Origin: Parahoeflea alexandrii
Lineage (GTDB): Bacteria > Pseudomonadota > Alphaproteobacteria > Rhizobiales > Rhizobiaceae
Length of the DNA stretch: 64,000 nucleotides
NCBI RefSeq assembly: GCF_024105735.1
Contig: NZ_JAAAML010000002.1
Location: 372,001-436,000, forward strand
Direction: 5' to 3'
In this document: one piece after another, positions 9,521-19,127 of the stretch
How positions within the stretch are numbered: the first letter of the stretch is position 1
How the letters are laid out: the number at the start of each line of letters is the position of its first letter
Notes under the pieces: generated by a model
Seen by the model: the letters and a program-made list of their open reading frames with translations, nothing else
Told to the model about the DNA's origin: nothing
The model's database searches: none
Made by a program: the position numbers and the translations under genes

Positions 9521-10033
9521 TCAGTTGGCCTTGTTGGCAACCTGTGCCTTGGCGTTTTCTTCCGCCATGCGCTGCTGGAACATCTGTGCAAAGTCGATCG
9601 GATCGACCAGGAGCGGCGGAAACCCGCCATTGCGGGTGGCATCGGCCACGATCTGGCGCGCGAACGGGAACAGCATCCGCGGGCATTCGATGAACAACAG
9701 CGGCAGCATGTGTTCCTGCGGGAAATTGGCAACCCGGAAGACACCGCCATAGGTCAGCTCGACATTGAACAGCACGGCTTCGCCGCTCTTGGCCTCGGCG
9801 TTCATGGTCAGCACAACGTCGAATTCGGTTTCGCTCAACGGGTTGGCATTGACGTTGACGTTGATGTTGATGTCGGGAGCTTTTTCGCGTGGACCGAGCG
9901 ACTTCGGTGCGCCCGGATTTTCAAACGACAGATCCTTGATGTATTGGGCCAGGATGTTCAGGGTCGGAGCCTGTCCGTTTCCCTGTGCTTCCGTTGCTGC
10001 TGCGCCGCCTTTGCCGGTAGTATCTTTTGCCAT
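9521..10033 (-). CDS. secB: protein-export chaperone SecB
   Basis: SecB keeps preproteins unfolded and hands them to SecA. The 170-residue protein carries the family core: [19 protein letters not shown] near residues 25-43, YGGVFRVAN, the conserved [15 protein letters not shown], and [13 protein letters not shown]. The N-terminal 22 residues (Gly/Ala/Lys-rich) are a low-complexity extension. ATG 10033. Convergent with dnaQ; an alternating Asn/Val stretch near residues 57-63 makes the repetitive DNA around 9850. Confidence 0.97.
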   Translation of the reverse strand: MAKDTTGKGGAAATEAQGNGQAPTLNILAQYIKDLSFENPGAPKSLGPREKAPDININVNVNANPLSETEFDVVLTMNAEAKSGEAVLFNVELTYGGVFRVANFPQEHMLPLLFIECPRMLFPFARQIVADATRNGGFPPLLVDPIDFAQMFQQRMAEENAKAQVANKAN

Positions 10034-10114
10034 CTGGCTCTTCCCTGTTTTTCATCCGCGAGTGCGGTAATCCGGTAAATTGTTCGGCATTGGGCTAGCA
10101 TTTCGCCACAGGGC

Positions 10115-10651
10115 TTACAACCCGTTTGAGCCGTCCCTGTCCGGCTTGCCGGGCCTCGACAAGCGATCGGTCTCCTCGGACCATGGCGATGACGGATCCG
10201 GATGGCGCTGGAACTCGTCCTCGTCAAGATCGACGACACCGTCTGCTTTCCGGGGTCTTCTGGCTCTGCTGTCAAAGCCGGCCGACATGCTCTGGACCAC
10301 GATCCGGTCTTTCACCGAACGCCAGACGAGATCGCGAATGCCGGGGACGAAAAGCAGAAAGCCCAGCGAATCGGTCACGAAGCCGGGGGTCAGCAGCAGC
10401 ACGCCGGCGATCAGGATCATCACCCCATGGACCAGTTCACGTCCGGGAACACGATTTGCGCGCAATTCCGTGTTGATTCTGTTGAACAGGCCGACGCCCT
10501 GCCAGCGGAGCAGAAGGCTGCCGATAATTGCCGTCAGAAGCACCATGCCAAGTGTAGCCCACACCCCGATCTGCCCGCCGATGACGACAAAGGCGGCAAT
10601 CTCGGCCAGTGGCACCACGAGCAGCAGAAACGGGATCAGGGAGAAGCGCAT
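10115..10651 (-). CDS. fxsA: FxsA family membrane protein
   Basis: FxsA-like proteins are small inner-membrane proteins; E. coli FxsA affects exclusion of phage T7 by the F plasmid, but the cellular role is unclear. From ATG 10651 (MRFSLIPFLLLVVP) the product is 178 residues with membrane segments near 5-22, 25-45 and 70-98, the typical PGFVTDSLGFLLFVPGIRDLVW block, then a charged Asp/Arg-rich cytoplasmic tail. The frame continues to 10699, but those 16 extra residues are polar and not conserved. It lies behind secB on the same strand and diverges from the Tim44-like gene. Confidence 0.87.
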   Translation of the reverse strand: MRFSLIPFLLLVVPLAEIAAFVVIGGQIGVWATLGMVLLTAIIGSLLLRWQGVGLFNRINTELRANRVPGRELVHGVMILIAGVLLLTPGFVTDSLGFLLFVPGIRDLVWRSVKDRIVVQSMSAGFDSRARRPRKADGVVDLDEDEFQRHPDPSSPWSEETDRLSRPGKPDRDGSNGL

Positions 10652-10782
10652 GAGGTTTGTCCGAAGCAGAAAACGGCCTGATTGTTCAGCCGATGACAAA
10701 TAGAATGGCGTGACCCTTTGATTGATGGGCCTGAGGGGATTATATGCATCCTGATTGATGATGTAACCGAAAGAAGGCGGGA

Positions 10783-11487
10783 ATGGGTTCCTTTGATTTT
10801 GTGACGTTCTTCTTTTTTGTGGCGGCTGTGATCATATTCATCCAGCTCCGCTCGGTGCTGGGCAAGCGAACCGGCCACGAGCGTCCGCCGCAGGATCAGA
10901 TGGCCCGCCGTGATGAGGCCAGTGCGTCCGAAGGGCTGGACGATCCGAAAGTTGTAACATTGCCGCGGCGTGGCCGGGAGAACGCCGAGCCGGACATGTT
11001 CGGCGCGGTTGATGCTTACGCCGAACCGGGAACCGAACTGAACGCGGGCTTGCGCGAAGTGGTTACCGCTGATCCTTCCTTCGCGCCGAAGGATTTTGTC
11101 GGCGGCGCCACTACAGCTTACGAGATGATCGTGACAGCCTATGCGGACGGTGACCGCAAGACCCTTAAGGGGCTGCTGTCACGTGAGGTCTATGAAGGCT
11201 TTGTCGCCGCCATAGAGGATCGTGAAGCCCGCGGCGAAACGGTCCGTTCCAATTTCGTTGGCATAGACAAGGCCGCAATCATTCAGGCCGAGATGAAGGG
11301 TACGGAAGCCAACATCACGCTGCGAATCATCAGCCAGCTGATCTCGGCGACGCTCGACAAGGACGGCGAAGTCATCGATGGCGATCTCGTCGAGGTGGCC
11401 GACGTCAATGATGTCTGGACCTTCGCCCGCGACACACGGTCGCGCGATCCCAACTGGCGTTTGATTGCGACGGAAGCCGATCAGTAA
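10783..11487 (+). CDS. Tim44/TimA-like domain protein
   Basis: A 234-residue protein with one N-terminal membrane anchor (residues 4-22, very Phe-rich), a charged linker to about 95, and a C-terminal Tim44-like domain (SF NTF2-like fold) of about 140 residues. Alphaproteobacterial relatives (TimA) are bacterial counterparts of the mitochondrial inner-membrane Tim44 C-terminal domain. The molecular role in bacteria is not settled. It is divergent from fxsA, with secB just beyond, a protein-export neighbourhood. Its stop TAA shares a base with the mltA start, so the two are co-translated. Confidence 0.88.
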   Translation: MGSFDFVTFFFFVAAVIIFIQLRSVLGKRTGHERPPQDQMARRDEASASEGLDDPKVVTLPRRGRENAEPDMFGAVDAYAEPGTELNAGLREVVTADPSFAPKDFVGGATTAYEMIVTAYADGDRKTLKGLLSREVYEGFVAAIEDREARGETVRSNFVGIDKAAIIQAEMKGTEANITLRIISQLISATLDKDGEVIDGDLVEVADVNDVWTFARDTRSRDPNWRLIATEADQ

Positions 11488-12620
11488 TGGGACTGTCGCT
11501 TGACCGGGAAGACTTCTCGACCCTTCCCGGTTGGGCGGATGACAGTCAGGCAGCGGCATTCGCAGCCTTCCGCCGCTCGGCTGAGCATGCAACACAAACC
11601 AGACCCTATAGCACCGGTTCACTTGGTCTCTGCCATTCCGATTTCGCGCCTGCCTATGCAGCAGCACTTTCGATCACCAACTCTGAATCCGGCTATCCAT
11701 CCGATTCCGAAGCACGCTCCTTCTTTGAAACCTGGTTCCGCCCGGTTGAGATCAGGCTCGAGCATCCGGACGGATTGGTCACTGGCTATTATGAGCCGCA
11801 GGTGGCGGTCAGTGATGCCCCAGAATCCGGCTATCGATATCCTTTCCTTCGCAAACCCGGCAAGCTGATCAAGGTACCGGACCCGGACAATCCGCCTGCC
11901 GGTATCCCCCGGGGCCATGCTTTCATGATCGCGGATGCGGACGGGATGAAATGCTGTCCCGACCGGCAAGCCATCGAATCCGGCGCCTTTGCCGGCGAAG
12001 GGCTCGAGATCGCCTGGGCGAAATCCAGTGTCGATGTGTTCTTTGCCCATATCCAGGGCTGCGCCCGGCTGAACTACGCCGATGGCAGGGTCGAGCGGAT
12101 CACTTATGCCGCCAAGAGCGGCCATCCCTTTACGGGCATAGGCGGCTTGCTGGTCGAGCGCGGTGCCGTCCCTGCCGACACGGTGTCGATGGCTTCAATC
12201 CGACAATGGCTCGCCGACAACCCGTCGCTGGCACAAGCGTTGATGTGGGAGAACCGGTCGTTCATCTTCTTTGAGAAGGCGGACGTCGAAAACCCTTATC
12301 TCGGACCGGTCGCCGCCGCCAAGGTCCCGCTTGAGCCAGGCCGGTCTCTCGCGGTGGATCGCCGCATTCACACGTTCGGAACCCCGATCTTCGTCTCCGC
12401 AACCGGTTTGCAGGATTTTGACGAGCCGCGGCCATTCGCCCGGCTGATGATCGCCCAGGACACCGGCACCGCGATTGTAGGGCCGGTACGCGGCGATCTG
12501 TTTGCCGGATGCGGATCTGCTGCCGGTGACAAAGCAGGATCAATCAAGGCTGTTGCCCGGTTTGTCATTCTTGCACCGGCCGGGTCGGAAATCGCACGGC
12601 AGGCCGGCCATGAGCAGTGA
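11487..12620 (+). CDS. mltA: membrane-bound lytic murein transglycosylase A (MltA)
   Basis: MltA cleaves the glycan strands of peptidoglycan to 1,6-anhydromuropeptides. The 377-residue product has the MltA barrel domain (VTGYYEPQVAVSD near 93-105; AWAKSSVDVFFAHIQGCARL near 175) and the C-terminal 3D domain with IAQDTGTAIVGPVRGDLFAG, which holds the conserved catalytic aspartate. No clear lipobox or signal peptide is visible at this start, which is odd for a secreted enzyme; many rhizobial copies are annotated the same way. The start overlaps the Tim44-like stop by one base; the smr gene overlaps its 3' end by 11 bases. Confidence 0.93.
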   Translation: MGLSLDREDFSTLPGWADDSQAAAFAAFRRSAEHATQTRPYSTGSLGLCHSDFAPAYAAALSITNSESGYPSDSEARSFFETWFRPVEIRLEHPDGLVTGYYEPQVAVSDAPESGYRYPFLRKPGKLIKVPDPDNPPAGIPRGHAFMIADADGMKCCPDRQAIESGAFAGEGLEIAWAKSSVDVFFAHIQGCARLNYADGRVERITYAAKSGHPFTGIGGLLVERGAVPADTVSMASIRQWLADNPSLAQALMWENRSFIFFEKADVENPYLGPVAAAKVPLEPGRSLAVDRRIHTFGTPIFVSATGLQDFDEPRPFARLMIAQDTGTAIVGPVRGDLFAGCGSAAGDKAGSIKAVARFVILAPAGSEIARQAGHEQ

Positions 12621-13161
12621 CAAGTCCAGGCTGAGCCACGAGGATCGTATCATCTGGGCCAGGATCGCACGCACGGTCGAGGCCTTTCCCGGCAAGGAAA
12701 TCGTGGAGGAAGACTGGTTTGCGGTCGAGGCACCACCATCCGTGGCGCCACCCACACCTGAGAGGCCGGCGAAACAGGTGGATTCCTCTAACCCCCGCTC
12801 GCCGACGCCCCGTCAGCAGCCGCATCCGATCGAAAAACCCGTTATCCGCAAGCTGGCTCGCGGCCGCCTGCCCATCGATGGCCGCATCGATCTGCATGGC
12901 CTGACTCAGAGCGAAGCCCACAACCTGCTGTTTGGCTTTCTCGCGCGTGCCCACGAAAGAGGTCTTCGCCATGTGCTTGTCATCACCGGCAAGGGCGCTT
13001 CCCGCGGCAGCGAAGGCGCTCTCAAACGGGCGGTTCCGGTGTGGTTGAGCAAGCCGGAGTTCCGTTTCCTGATCTCAGGCCATGAAGAAGCCGCCAGAAG
13101 TCACGGCGGCGAAGGTGCGCTCTACATTCGCCTGCGCCGCGAAAAGGGCATCGCACGATGA
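12610..13161 (+). CDS. Smr domain protein
   Basis: Smr domains are small nuclease-like domains found alone or at the end of MutS2. From ATG 12610 (MSSDKSRLSH) the protein is 183 residues: a charged N-terminal half with a Pro-rich linker (about 55-80), then the Smr domain with DLHGLTQSEA near residue 95, the LRHVLVITGKG block with the conserved TGKG, and a closing GGEGALYIRLRR. It overlaps mltA by 11 bases and the following XRE gene by 4 (ATGA), suggesting an operon Tim44-mltA-smr-xre. Confidence 0.9.
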   Translation: MSSDKSRLSHEDRIIWARIARTVEAFPGKEIVEEDWFAVEAPPSVAPPTPERPAKQVDSSNPRSPTPRQQPHPIEKPVIRKLARGRLPIDGRIDLHGLTQSEAHNLLFGFLARAHERGLRHVLVITGKGASRGSEGALKRAVPVWLSKPEFRFLISGHEEAARSHGGEGALYIRLRREKGIAR

Positions 13162-13577
13162 CGCCCTTTGGTCAGGCTGTGCGGCGATTGCGTGCCGAAC
13201 GCGGCATCACCCAGCGCCAGATGGCAAAGGCGATCGGTGTCTCGCCGGCCTATCTGTCAGCTCTGGAACATGGAAATCGCTCCGAGCCGAGTTGGGAATT
13301 CGTTCAGCGAGTGATCGGATACTTCAACATTATCTGGGACGAAGCCGAGGAATTGCAGATGCTCGCCGGCCTGTCCAGGCCCCGGGTAAGCATCAACACC
13401 TCGGGCCTTGATCCCAAGGCCACCGAAGTTGCCAACAAGCTGGCGGCGGTTATCGACAGGCTGGATGTGGCGACACTTGAACGGATCGAGGCGCTCATGG
13501 ACGGCGCCGGGCTCTCCAGCGAAGGGCGCAACGATGGAGCAAACCAGATCGTGGCAAAAGACAGGCATCGCCGCTAG
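13158..13577 (+). CDS. XRE family helix-turn-helix regulator
   Basis: A 139-residue DNA-binding protein. An N-terminal Cro/C1-type helix-turn-helix covers residues 1-65 (RRLRAERGITQRQMAKAIGV, then SPAYLSALEHGNR, the recognition-helix region). The C-terminal half is helical with no recognised effector domain. The ATG at 13158 overlaps the smr stop. Its target is unknown; because it closes the mltA operon it may regulate that unit or cell-wall genes, which is inference from position only. Confidence 0.88.
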   Translation: MTPFGQAVRRLRAERGITQRQMAKAIGVSPAYLSALEHGNRSEPSWEFVQRVIGYFNIIWDEAEELQMLAGLSRPRVSINTSGLDPKATEVANKLAAVIDRLDVATLERIEALMDGAGLSSEGRNDGANQIVAKDRHRR

Positions 13578-13613
13578 AACCGGATGGATTGCGACGCAAT
13601 CGATCCGCTGCAT

Positions 13614-14603
13614 TCAGCGTTCGATGATTTCCCGCAGCTCGTCTTCGTGTTCGTTGACCAGCCAGCCATAGTAGTTTTCGCTTGGCGGCCTGGGCCTGAG
13701 GCCGCGTTTCTTTCGCTTTTCATTGTCAGCGGCCAGGGCAAGCGCCCTGCGCGACACGTTGCCGAGATTGTAGAGCGTTGCAGTCAGTCCGGGGTTTCCG
13801 GAGATGTCATAGCCGGTAATATCCCGGTAGATGTCGATCGAGTCCGCGATCGAGGCCGCCATGTAAGCGAGCGTCGAATCCGGCTCCATGATTGCCTTGT
13901 AGACGTCGGAAGCCTTGCCGGCGTCGAGTTTCCTCAAACGCGAGACCTTGTTGACCCGGTCGGTATGCATCAATGCGGTCAGCGGGTTGAGCTGACCCAG
14001 GCCGAAGGTCTGCCCGGCATAGAACGGCTGGAAGAAAACTGCGCCGAATCGATCGTCGGGATAGGATTTCCCGTCAACCTTCTTGCCGCGGTAGGCCTTT
14101 TCCCAGACCTCCTCGCGGCAGGTCCAGAGTTCGAGTGATCCGGAATTCTCGTCACAGTCCTCGAATTCGGGCCGCGCTACGAAGTCCAGCACGCTTTCAC
14201 CACCATGTTCGAAGCGAAACCGTTCACCGGCATAGGAGACTGCCTTGATGTAATAGGTTTGGAGCCGGTCATAAGCATCGACATTGTAGGTGTGCTCGCC
14301 GACCAGCGCGCCGACGATATGGATTGGGTCGATCTTGTAGGCTTTCGATACCGACCGGATTTTCCGGCGCAACCGGTCATCATCGGCGATCAGGTCGCGG
14401 ATCTTCTCGTACTTCGCGTCAAAGGTCGACTTGGTTGCCTGTGTGCGGCGTTTCGAGGCCCCGGGCACGTCCGGCTGCTGGGCGTTGCGGTTTCCCTTGG
14501 GAACCAGTTCGGCGGAATAGACCTGTGGCACAACGGCAAAGCTCATGGTGAATGCGATTGCTGTCGCCATCACTGTGTTGAGCTGCCAGCTGGGCACGAT
14601 CAT
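13614..14603 (-). CDS. DUF1402 family exported protein
   Basis: From ATG 14603 (MIVPSWQLNT) the product is 329 residues; an AGGAG ribosome-binding site sits just upstream. The open frame extends to 14873 but that part overlaps the 3' end of hslU and is not conserved. Residues 1-30 form a signal peptide ending near VYSAEL. The rest matches the rhizobial DUF1402 family: IDPIHIVGALVGEHTYNVDAYD near 110, FGLGQLNPLTALMHTD, LYNLGN near the end. The glutamate in the GEHTYN segment and the FGLGQLNPL block resemble a lysozyme-like transglycosylase fold, but this is inference. It is convergent with the XRE gene. Confidence 0.82.
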   Translation of the reverse strand: MIVPSWQLNTVMATAIAFTMSFAVVPQVYSAELVPKGNRNAQQPDVPGASKRRTQATKSTFDAKYEKIRDLIADDDRLRRKIRSVSKAYKIDPIHIVGALVGEHTYNVDAYDRLQTYYIKAVSYAGERFRFEHGGESVLDFVARPEFEDCDENSGSLELWTCREEVWEKAYRGKKVDGKSYPDDRFGAVFFQPFYAGQTFGLGQLNPLTALMHTDRVNKVSRLRKLDAGKASDVYKAIMEPDSTLAYMAASIADSIDIYRDITGYDISGNPGLTATLYNLGNVSRRALALAADNEKRKKRGLRPRPPSENYYGWLVNEHEDELREIIER

Positions 14604-14691
14604 TCTCCTCTCCGGTACGTAACCTGATCTCGGCGCAAACGCGTTTACAGAATTACATATTGCTTCAAGCGCGGATTGGAAGATTCGCGGT

Positions 14692-15999
14692 TCAGAGAAT
14701 AAAACGCGACAGATCCGTATTCTGCGCCAGGTCGCCGACATGTTCCCGGACATAGTCTGAATCAATCGTGATTGTCGAGCCCGGCTGGTCGGGCGCGGTA
14801 AAAGAAATCTCGTCGAGAACCCGTTCCATGACCGTCTGCAACCGCCGCGCACCGATGTTCTCGATACTCGCATTCAGATGCACCGCAACCTCTGCCAGGG
14901 CGTCGATGGCGTCCTCGGTGAATTCCAGCGTCAGGTCCTCGGTTGCCATCAAGGCCACATACTGTTTGATCAAACTGGCTTCGGTCTCTGTCAGGATCCG
15001 GCGGAAATCGTCCTTGCCGAGCGCCCTCAACTCGACCCGGATCGGCAGGCGGCCCTGCAGTTCCGGCAAAAGGTCCGACGGCTTTGAGACATGGAACGCG
15101 CCCGACGCGATAAACAAAATGTGATCGGTCTTCACCGGCCCGTACTTTGTTGCCACCGTCGTGCCTTCCACCAGCGGCAGCAGATCGCGCTGCACGCCTT
15201 CGCGGGAAACGCCTGCCCCCATTCCGCCCTCGCGGGATGCAATCTTGTCGATTTCATCGATGAACACGATGCCGTCATCTTGCGCGGACTTCAGGGCCTC
15301 CTGGTGGACCTGCTCCATGTCCAGCAGCTTGTCGGACTCGTCATTCAGAAGCGAATCGTGGGATTCCCGAACCGTCGTCTTGATCTTGCGCGTGCGTCCA
15401 CCCATCGCCTTGCCGAACAGGTCGCCGAGGTTGAGAACGCCGACATTTGCGCCCTGCATGCCAGGCAGTTCGAATTGCGGCATGCCGGACGAGCTGTCGG
15501 CCACTTCGATCTCGATTTCCTTGTCGTCCAGCAGCCCGTCCCGCAGCTTCTTGCGGAAAGACTCGCGCGTCGCCGGAGAGGCCGTGGCGCCGACCAGGGC
15601 GTCAAGAACACGTTCTTCCGCATTCTGTTTCGCCTTGGCCTGGACTTCCTCGCGTTTGCGCTCGCGCACCAGCGAGATACCGACTTCCACCAGGTCACGG
15701 ATGATCTGCTCGACGTCGCGGCCGACATAGCCGACCTCGGTGAACTTGGTTGCTTCCACCTTGACAAAGGGAGCGCCTGCCAGCTTCGCCAGCCGACGCG
15801 AGATCTCGGTCTTGCCGACACCGGTCGGTCCGATCATCAGGATGTTCTTCGGCATCACCTCTTCGCGCAACAGCCCTTCGAGCTTCTGCCGCCGCCAGCG
15901 GTTCCTGAGCGCGATGGCGACAGCCCGCTTGGCATCCTTCTGACCGATGATGAAGCGGTCGAGTTCGGTGACGGTTTCACGTGGGGAGAAATTGCTCAT
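14692..15999 (-). CDS. hslU: ATP-dependent protease ATPase subunit HslU
   Basis: HslU (ClpY) is the AAA+ unfoldase that feeds substrates to the HslV peptidase. The 435-residue protein opens [14 protein letters not shown], has Walker [10 protein letters not shown] near 61-69, the pore motif GYVGRD, an intermediate domain (about 110-230), Walker [11 protein letters not shown], and the C-terminal tail RFIL that docks into HslV. Length is normal. Its partner hslV is 1.7 kb upstream on the same strand, separated by a membrane protein gene and a GNAT gene, as in other rhizobia. Confidence 0.97.
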   Translation of the reverse strand: MSNFSPRETVTELDRFIIGQKDAKRAVAIALRNRWRRQKLEGLLREEVMPKNILMIGPTGVGKTEISRRLAKLAGAPFVKVEATKFTEVGYVGRDVEQIIRDLVEVGISLVRERKREEVQAKAKQNAEERVLDALVGATASPATRESFRKKLRDGLLDDKEIEIEVADSSSGMPQFELPGMQGANVGVLNLGDLFGKAMGGRTRKIKTTVRESHDSLLNDESDKLLDMEQVHQEALKSAQDDGIVFIDEIDKIASREGGMGAGVSREGVQRDLLPLVEGTTVATKYGPVKTDHILFIASGAFHVSKPSDLLPELQGRLPIRVELRALGKDDFRRILTETEASLIKQYVALMATEDLTLEFTEDAIDALAEVAVHLNASIENIGARRLQTVMERVLDEISFTAPDQPGSTITIDSDYVREHVGDLAQNTDLSRFIL

Positions 16000-16006
16000 G
16001 TCGGAA

Positions 16007-17170
16007 TCATGCCTTTATCGGGGGAAGTCTCTCGAGGAGCGATGTGGGAAGCAGAGGACGGATAATCAAGCGCCGGATCCTCTGCCAACCGGCTCCAAAC
16101 AGGATGACGATGGCGCCGATGGTCAACAAAATCAGCGCAAAAGGCGGAATGCCGGTGGTGTTGGCAGCACTGTTGACCAGGTAGTAGATCCCGACGGAAC
16201 CGAAATACGCGAGCGTTGGCGCAAGCAGCGAGCGACGGTCGATGGCGAGCGCCACCAGCACAAAGCCAGCGATCATCAGGCCGAGCATGACGCTGGCGCT
16301 CATTCCCGGTTCTATCCGGCCGGAAAGCACGTCCTGTCCCGTGGCGAGGATGAACAGCGGGTGCACCAGCAACGGCGCCGAAACCACATGCAGCCAGAAG
16401 GCGCAGTCCGACCAGACCGTCTGCCGTTCGCGATCGTGCAGATCGAGAAAAACCGCTACCGCGAAAACCACGAACCCGCAAACCAGCGGAATGCTCAGGG
16501 CGTTTGAAACCACCTGCGCCAGTTGGTCCGGTGCCGGCGCCGCTATGCTGCCGTTGATCATCTGCTCGTAGTAGACCAGAACGGCGGCCAGAAAGGCGAG
16601 ACCGGTCGCGGCAATCGCGACAATGGCTGCAAGCACCGGAACCTTGAAGCGCATGAAATAGACGGCCGAAGCCGCGATCAGACCGCCCGCCAGGATAAGC
16701 CCGATCGGCAGCGCATCGTCTCTCAGCGCCAGCAGGGAGAACGCGTTGATCGCTCCCGGCAGGCTGAATTGCTGACCGACGAAATCGATCAGCAGGGTCA
16801 GGACCGCCGCACTGAACACCAGCGCCAGCAAGGTGCTCGAAAGCCGCATCCGCTTCTGCCGCGTGACGATTTCGGCAACGACCCAGCTTCCTGCAGCGAG
16901 CAGCGCAGCCAGCAGCATGCTGTCCGGCGGCAGTACGGCCTGAAGTGCAAATAGCGCGCCTGAAAACAGCAGCACGATACCGACGGTGACGAAGATGTCA
17001 TTTCCGCCGCCGACCAGCCGCATCTGGTCATCGACCGACAACCGGTCGGACGTGGGGCCCAGTGCTACAGAAGGCCCGGCGCTGGCCGCGAGGTCCAGAA
17101 GTGCCGTTCGCTGTGCCGCATCGAGGATGCCGGCGGAGACCGCACGATCAAGTGTTGCTTTGTCAATCAT
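16007..17170 (-). CDS. multi-spanning membrane protein of unknown function
   Basis: A 387-residue protein with a polar N-terminal ~60 residues ([20 protein letters not shown], resembling the start of DUF2157-type membrane proteins) followed by about ten hydrophobic segments to the C-terminus. No catalytic motif was recognised. It lies between hslU (7 bp gap) and the GNAT gene (4-bp overlap), all on the minus strand, so it is probably co-transcribed with hslV and hslU. Position between the two HslUV genes is a conserved rhizobial arrangement, but a role in proteolysis is not shown. Function unknown. Confidence 0.82.
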   Translation of the reverse strand: MIDKATLDRAVSAGILDAAQRTALLDLAASAGPSVALGPTSDRLSVDDQMRLVGGGNDIFVTVGIVLLFSGALFALQAVLPPDSMLLAALLAAGSWVVAEIVTRQKRMRLSSTLLALVFSAAVLTLLIDFVGQQFSLPGAINAFSLLALRDDALPIGLILAGGLIAASAVYFMRFKVPVLAAIVAIAATGLAFLAAVLVYYEQMINGSIAAPAPDQLAQVVSNALSIPLVCGFVVFAVAVFLDLHDRERQTVWSDCAFWLHVVSAPLLVHPLFILATGQDVLSGRIEPGMSASVMLGLMIAGFVLVALAIDRRSLLAPTLAYFGSVGIYYLVNSAANTTGIPPFALILLTIGAIVILFGAGWQRIRRLIIRPLLPTSLLERLPPIKA

Positions 17171-17736
17171 GGGGTGGTCTCGCTGGTTTTCCGGGCGGTC
17201 TCGGGCATCTGTACCATGATCAGTACGGGAGTGTCGGTGCCATCCAGTGATTCACGTGAAACAAGCAGCGGCCTGAACCCGGCCTTCTCGTAGGCGCGAA
17301 TTGCACGCTTGTTGGCAACGTCGGGATCGATGACGATCGTGCCGTGGCCTTCCGCGCGGAGCCCCTCGGTGAATGCCTTCAGCACGGCCGAACCCAGACC
17401 CTGCGACAGTCTTGCCGCATCACCGATACTCATGTCGACGCCAATGCTGTCCGCAGGGACTTGCGCCAGCCAAGGCGCGTTGGTCAACCAGGGTTCTTCC
17501 AGATGATCGCCGACAAACCAGTACTGAATATAGCCTGCGGGCATTCCATCGACCATGAACAAGAACGGACGCGTTGTGTCCCGGTCCTCGACCATGTCGC
17601 GGATATAGCCGATTTCGGCTTCGGGTTCGCCCCACCAGTCACGCCAGTGCGGCGTCTTCAGCCAGTCTTCCAGCAATGCATAGTCATCCGGCGTGACAGT
17701 CCGGAAGCCGATTCTGCCGGCTTCAATTGAGCTCAA
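17167..17736 (-). CDS. GNAT family N-acetyltransferase
   Basis: A 189-residue single-domain acetyltransferase of the GNAT fold. The segment [21 protein letters not shown] near the N-terminus and [10 protein letters not shown]-like plus the acetyl-CoA-binding [14 protein letters not shown] resemble the AAC(6')/IucB-like branch; the motif [15 protein letters not shown] follows. The acceptor substrate cannot be told. The start is taken as TTG 17736, overlapping the hslV 3' end by 14 bases; a later start is possible. A parS-like site (17248-17263) is embedded in its coding sequence near the 3' end, where it encodes part of LVSRESL. Confidence 0.87.
   Translation of the reverse strand: MSSIEAGRIGFRTVTPDDYALLEDWLKTPHWRDWWGEPEAEIGYIRDMVEDRDTTRPFLFMVDGMPAGYIQYWFVGDHLEEPWLTNAPWLAQVPADSIGVDMSIGDAARLSQGLGSAVLKAFTEGLRAEGHGTIVIDPDVANKRAIRAYEKAGFRPLLVSRESLDGTDTPVLIMVQMPETARKTSETTP
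17248..17263. promoter_or_regulatory. parS site (one mismatch) inside the GNAT gene
   Basis: TGATTCACGTGAAACA is the exact reverse complement of the site at 970-985. It lies about 11.5 kb right of the proposed oriC, inside coding sequence. parS sites within genes near the origin are usual in bacteria. Confidence 0.8.
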
Positions 17737-18283
17737 GGGTTTCGATCACGATATTCGAATTGGTGTAGACGCAGATGTCCCCCGCGATCTCCATGGAGCG
17801 CCGCGCAATCTCCTCGGCGCTCTTCTCGCTGTCCATCAGCGCCCGCGCGGCGGCGTAGGCATAGTTGCCGCCCGAGCCGATCGCCATGGTGCCGTGTTCG
17901 GGCTCCAGCACATCGCCATTGCCGGTGATCGCCAGCGTCACCGTCTTGTCGGCCACCAGCATCATCGCCTCGAGTCTTCTGAGGTAGCGGTCGGTGCGCC
18001 AGTCCTTGGCAAGTTCCACCGCGGCCCGGGTCAGCTGGTCGGGATATTGCTCGAGCTTGGCCTCGAGCCGTTCCAGAAGCGTGAAGGCGTCGGCCGTGGC
18101 CCCGGCAAAACCGGCGATCACATTGTTGTCCTTGCCAATGCGGCGGACCTTTCGCGCATTGCCTTTCATCACCGTCTGGCCAAGGCTGACCTGGCCATCT
18201 CCGGCCATCACCACCTGCGAACCCTTGCGCACGGTAATGATTGTGGTTGCGTGCATGTCGCCGAAGGGGTTGTGCTCGCCCAT
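17723..18283 (-). CDS. hslV: ATP-dependent protease peptidase subunit HslV
   Basis: HslV (ClpQ) is the proteasome-like threonine peptidase working with HslU. The 186-residue product has the propeptide [12 protein letters not shown] followed by TTIITVRKG, where the first threonine becomes the N-terminal nucleophile after cleavage, then [29 protein letters not shown], and [16 protein letters not shown] 18283; an internal ATG at 18256 (MHATT) would give a shorter propeptide. First gene of the leftward hslV-GNAT-membrane protein-hslU unit and divergent from hisB. Confidence 0.97.
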   Translation of the reverse strand: MGEHNPFGDMHATTIITVRKGSQVVMAGDGQVSLGQTVMKGNARKVRRIGKDNNVIAGFAGATADAFTLLERLEAKLEQYPDQLTRAAVELAKDWRTDRYLRRLEAMMLVADKTVTLAITGNGDVLEPEHGTMAIGSGGNYAYAAARALMDSEKSAEEIARRSMEIAGDICVYTNSNIVIETLELN

Positions 18284-18483
18284 GTGGCATCCTTTCCTGG
18301 AGGCGGCCCGTCCGGCCGCACTATGATGATGTCAGTCCTATGTAAGTGCCCGGGGAACGAATGCAAATCCGCCTTTGCGCCTTCTTCAGCCGCGCCCTGC
18401 ATTTCGCAATCGCGAAAGCCGTTCTGGATATTTGCATTGCAGGCTGATAATGAGCGCATCATCATAGCGTTCGGAGACGACCG

Positions 18484-19092
18484 ATGGCCAACACCGAGAC
18501 CGCGCGCAGCGCTTCCGTTGCCCGCAAGACCAACGAAACCGACATATCCGTATCCCTGTCCGTGGACGGCAATGGAACCGGGTCGATTCATACCGGTGTT
18601 GGTTTTTTTGATCACATGCTCGAGCAGCTGTCGCGCCATTCGCTGATCGATATGGAGATCAAGGCCAAGGGCGATCTGCACATCGACGATCACCATACGG
18701 TCGAGGACACCGGCATCGCCATCGGCCAGGCGCTGGCCAAAGCGCTGGGCGACCGCAAGGGCATCAATCGCTACGCGTCGCTTGACCTGGCCATGGATGA
18801 GACGCTGACGCGCGCCGCCATCGACATTTCCGGTCGGCCGTTTCTGGTCTGGGACGTGACCTTCACCTCGCCCAAGATCGGCACCTTTGACACCGAACTG
18901 GTTCGCGAGTTCTTCCAGGCGCTGGCCCAGCATGGCGGCATCACGCTGCATGTCAGCAATCTTTATGGCGCCAACAACCATCACATTGCCGAGACCTGCT
19001 TCAAGGCAGTCGCGCGCGTGTTGCGCGTGGCATGCGAGGTTGATCCGCGGCAGAAGGACCGGATTCCTTCCACCAAGGGGTCGCTGGCCTGA
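18484..19092 (+). CDS. hisB: imidazoleglycerol-phosphate dehydratase
   Basis: HisB dehydrates imidazoleglycerol phosphate in histidine synthesis. The 202-residue protein is the single-function type. It has the two metal-binding signatures: [16 protein letters not shown] near 41-56 with [11 protein letters not shown], and the C-terminal [23 protein letters not shown] 18484. First gene of the rightward his cluster; a 200-bp gap separates it from the divergent hslV. Confidence 0.97.
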   Translation: MANTETARSASVARKTNETDISVSLSVDGNGTGSIHTGVGFFDHMLEQLSRHSLIDMEIKAKGDLHIDDHHTVEDTGIAIGQALAKALGDRKGINRYASLDLAMDETLTRAAIDISGRPFLVWDVTFTSPKIGTFDTELVREFFQALAQHGGITLHVSNLYGANNHHIAETCFKAVARVLRVACEVDPRQKDRIPSTKGSLA

Positions 19093-19127
19093 GCCTGTTT
19101 CGGCCTGGCTGATCGGAGAAAACCGCA

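Noticed and set aside
9846-9876. Repetitive TTGACGTTGATG-like stretch
   Set aside because: It is the coding sequence of the alternating Asn/Val strand of SecB, not an independent repeat.
15973-15988. A sixth parS-like sequence near the hslU start
   Set aside because: Only the left half (GTTTCACGTG) matches; the right half GGGGAG has lost the symmetry. It encodes PRET of HslU and is best seen as chance or a half site.
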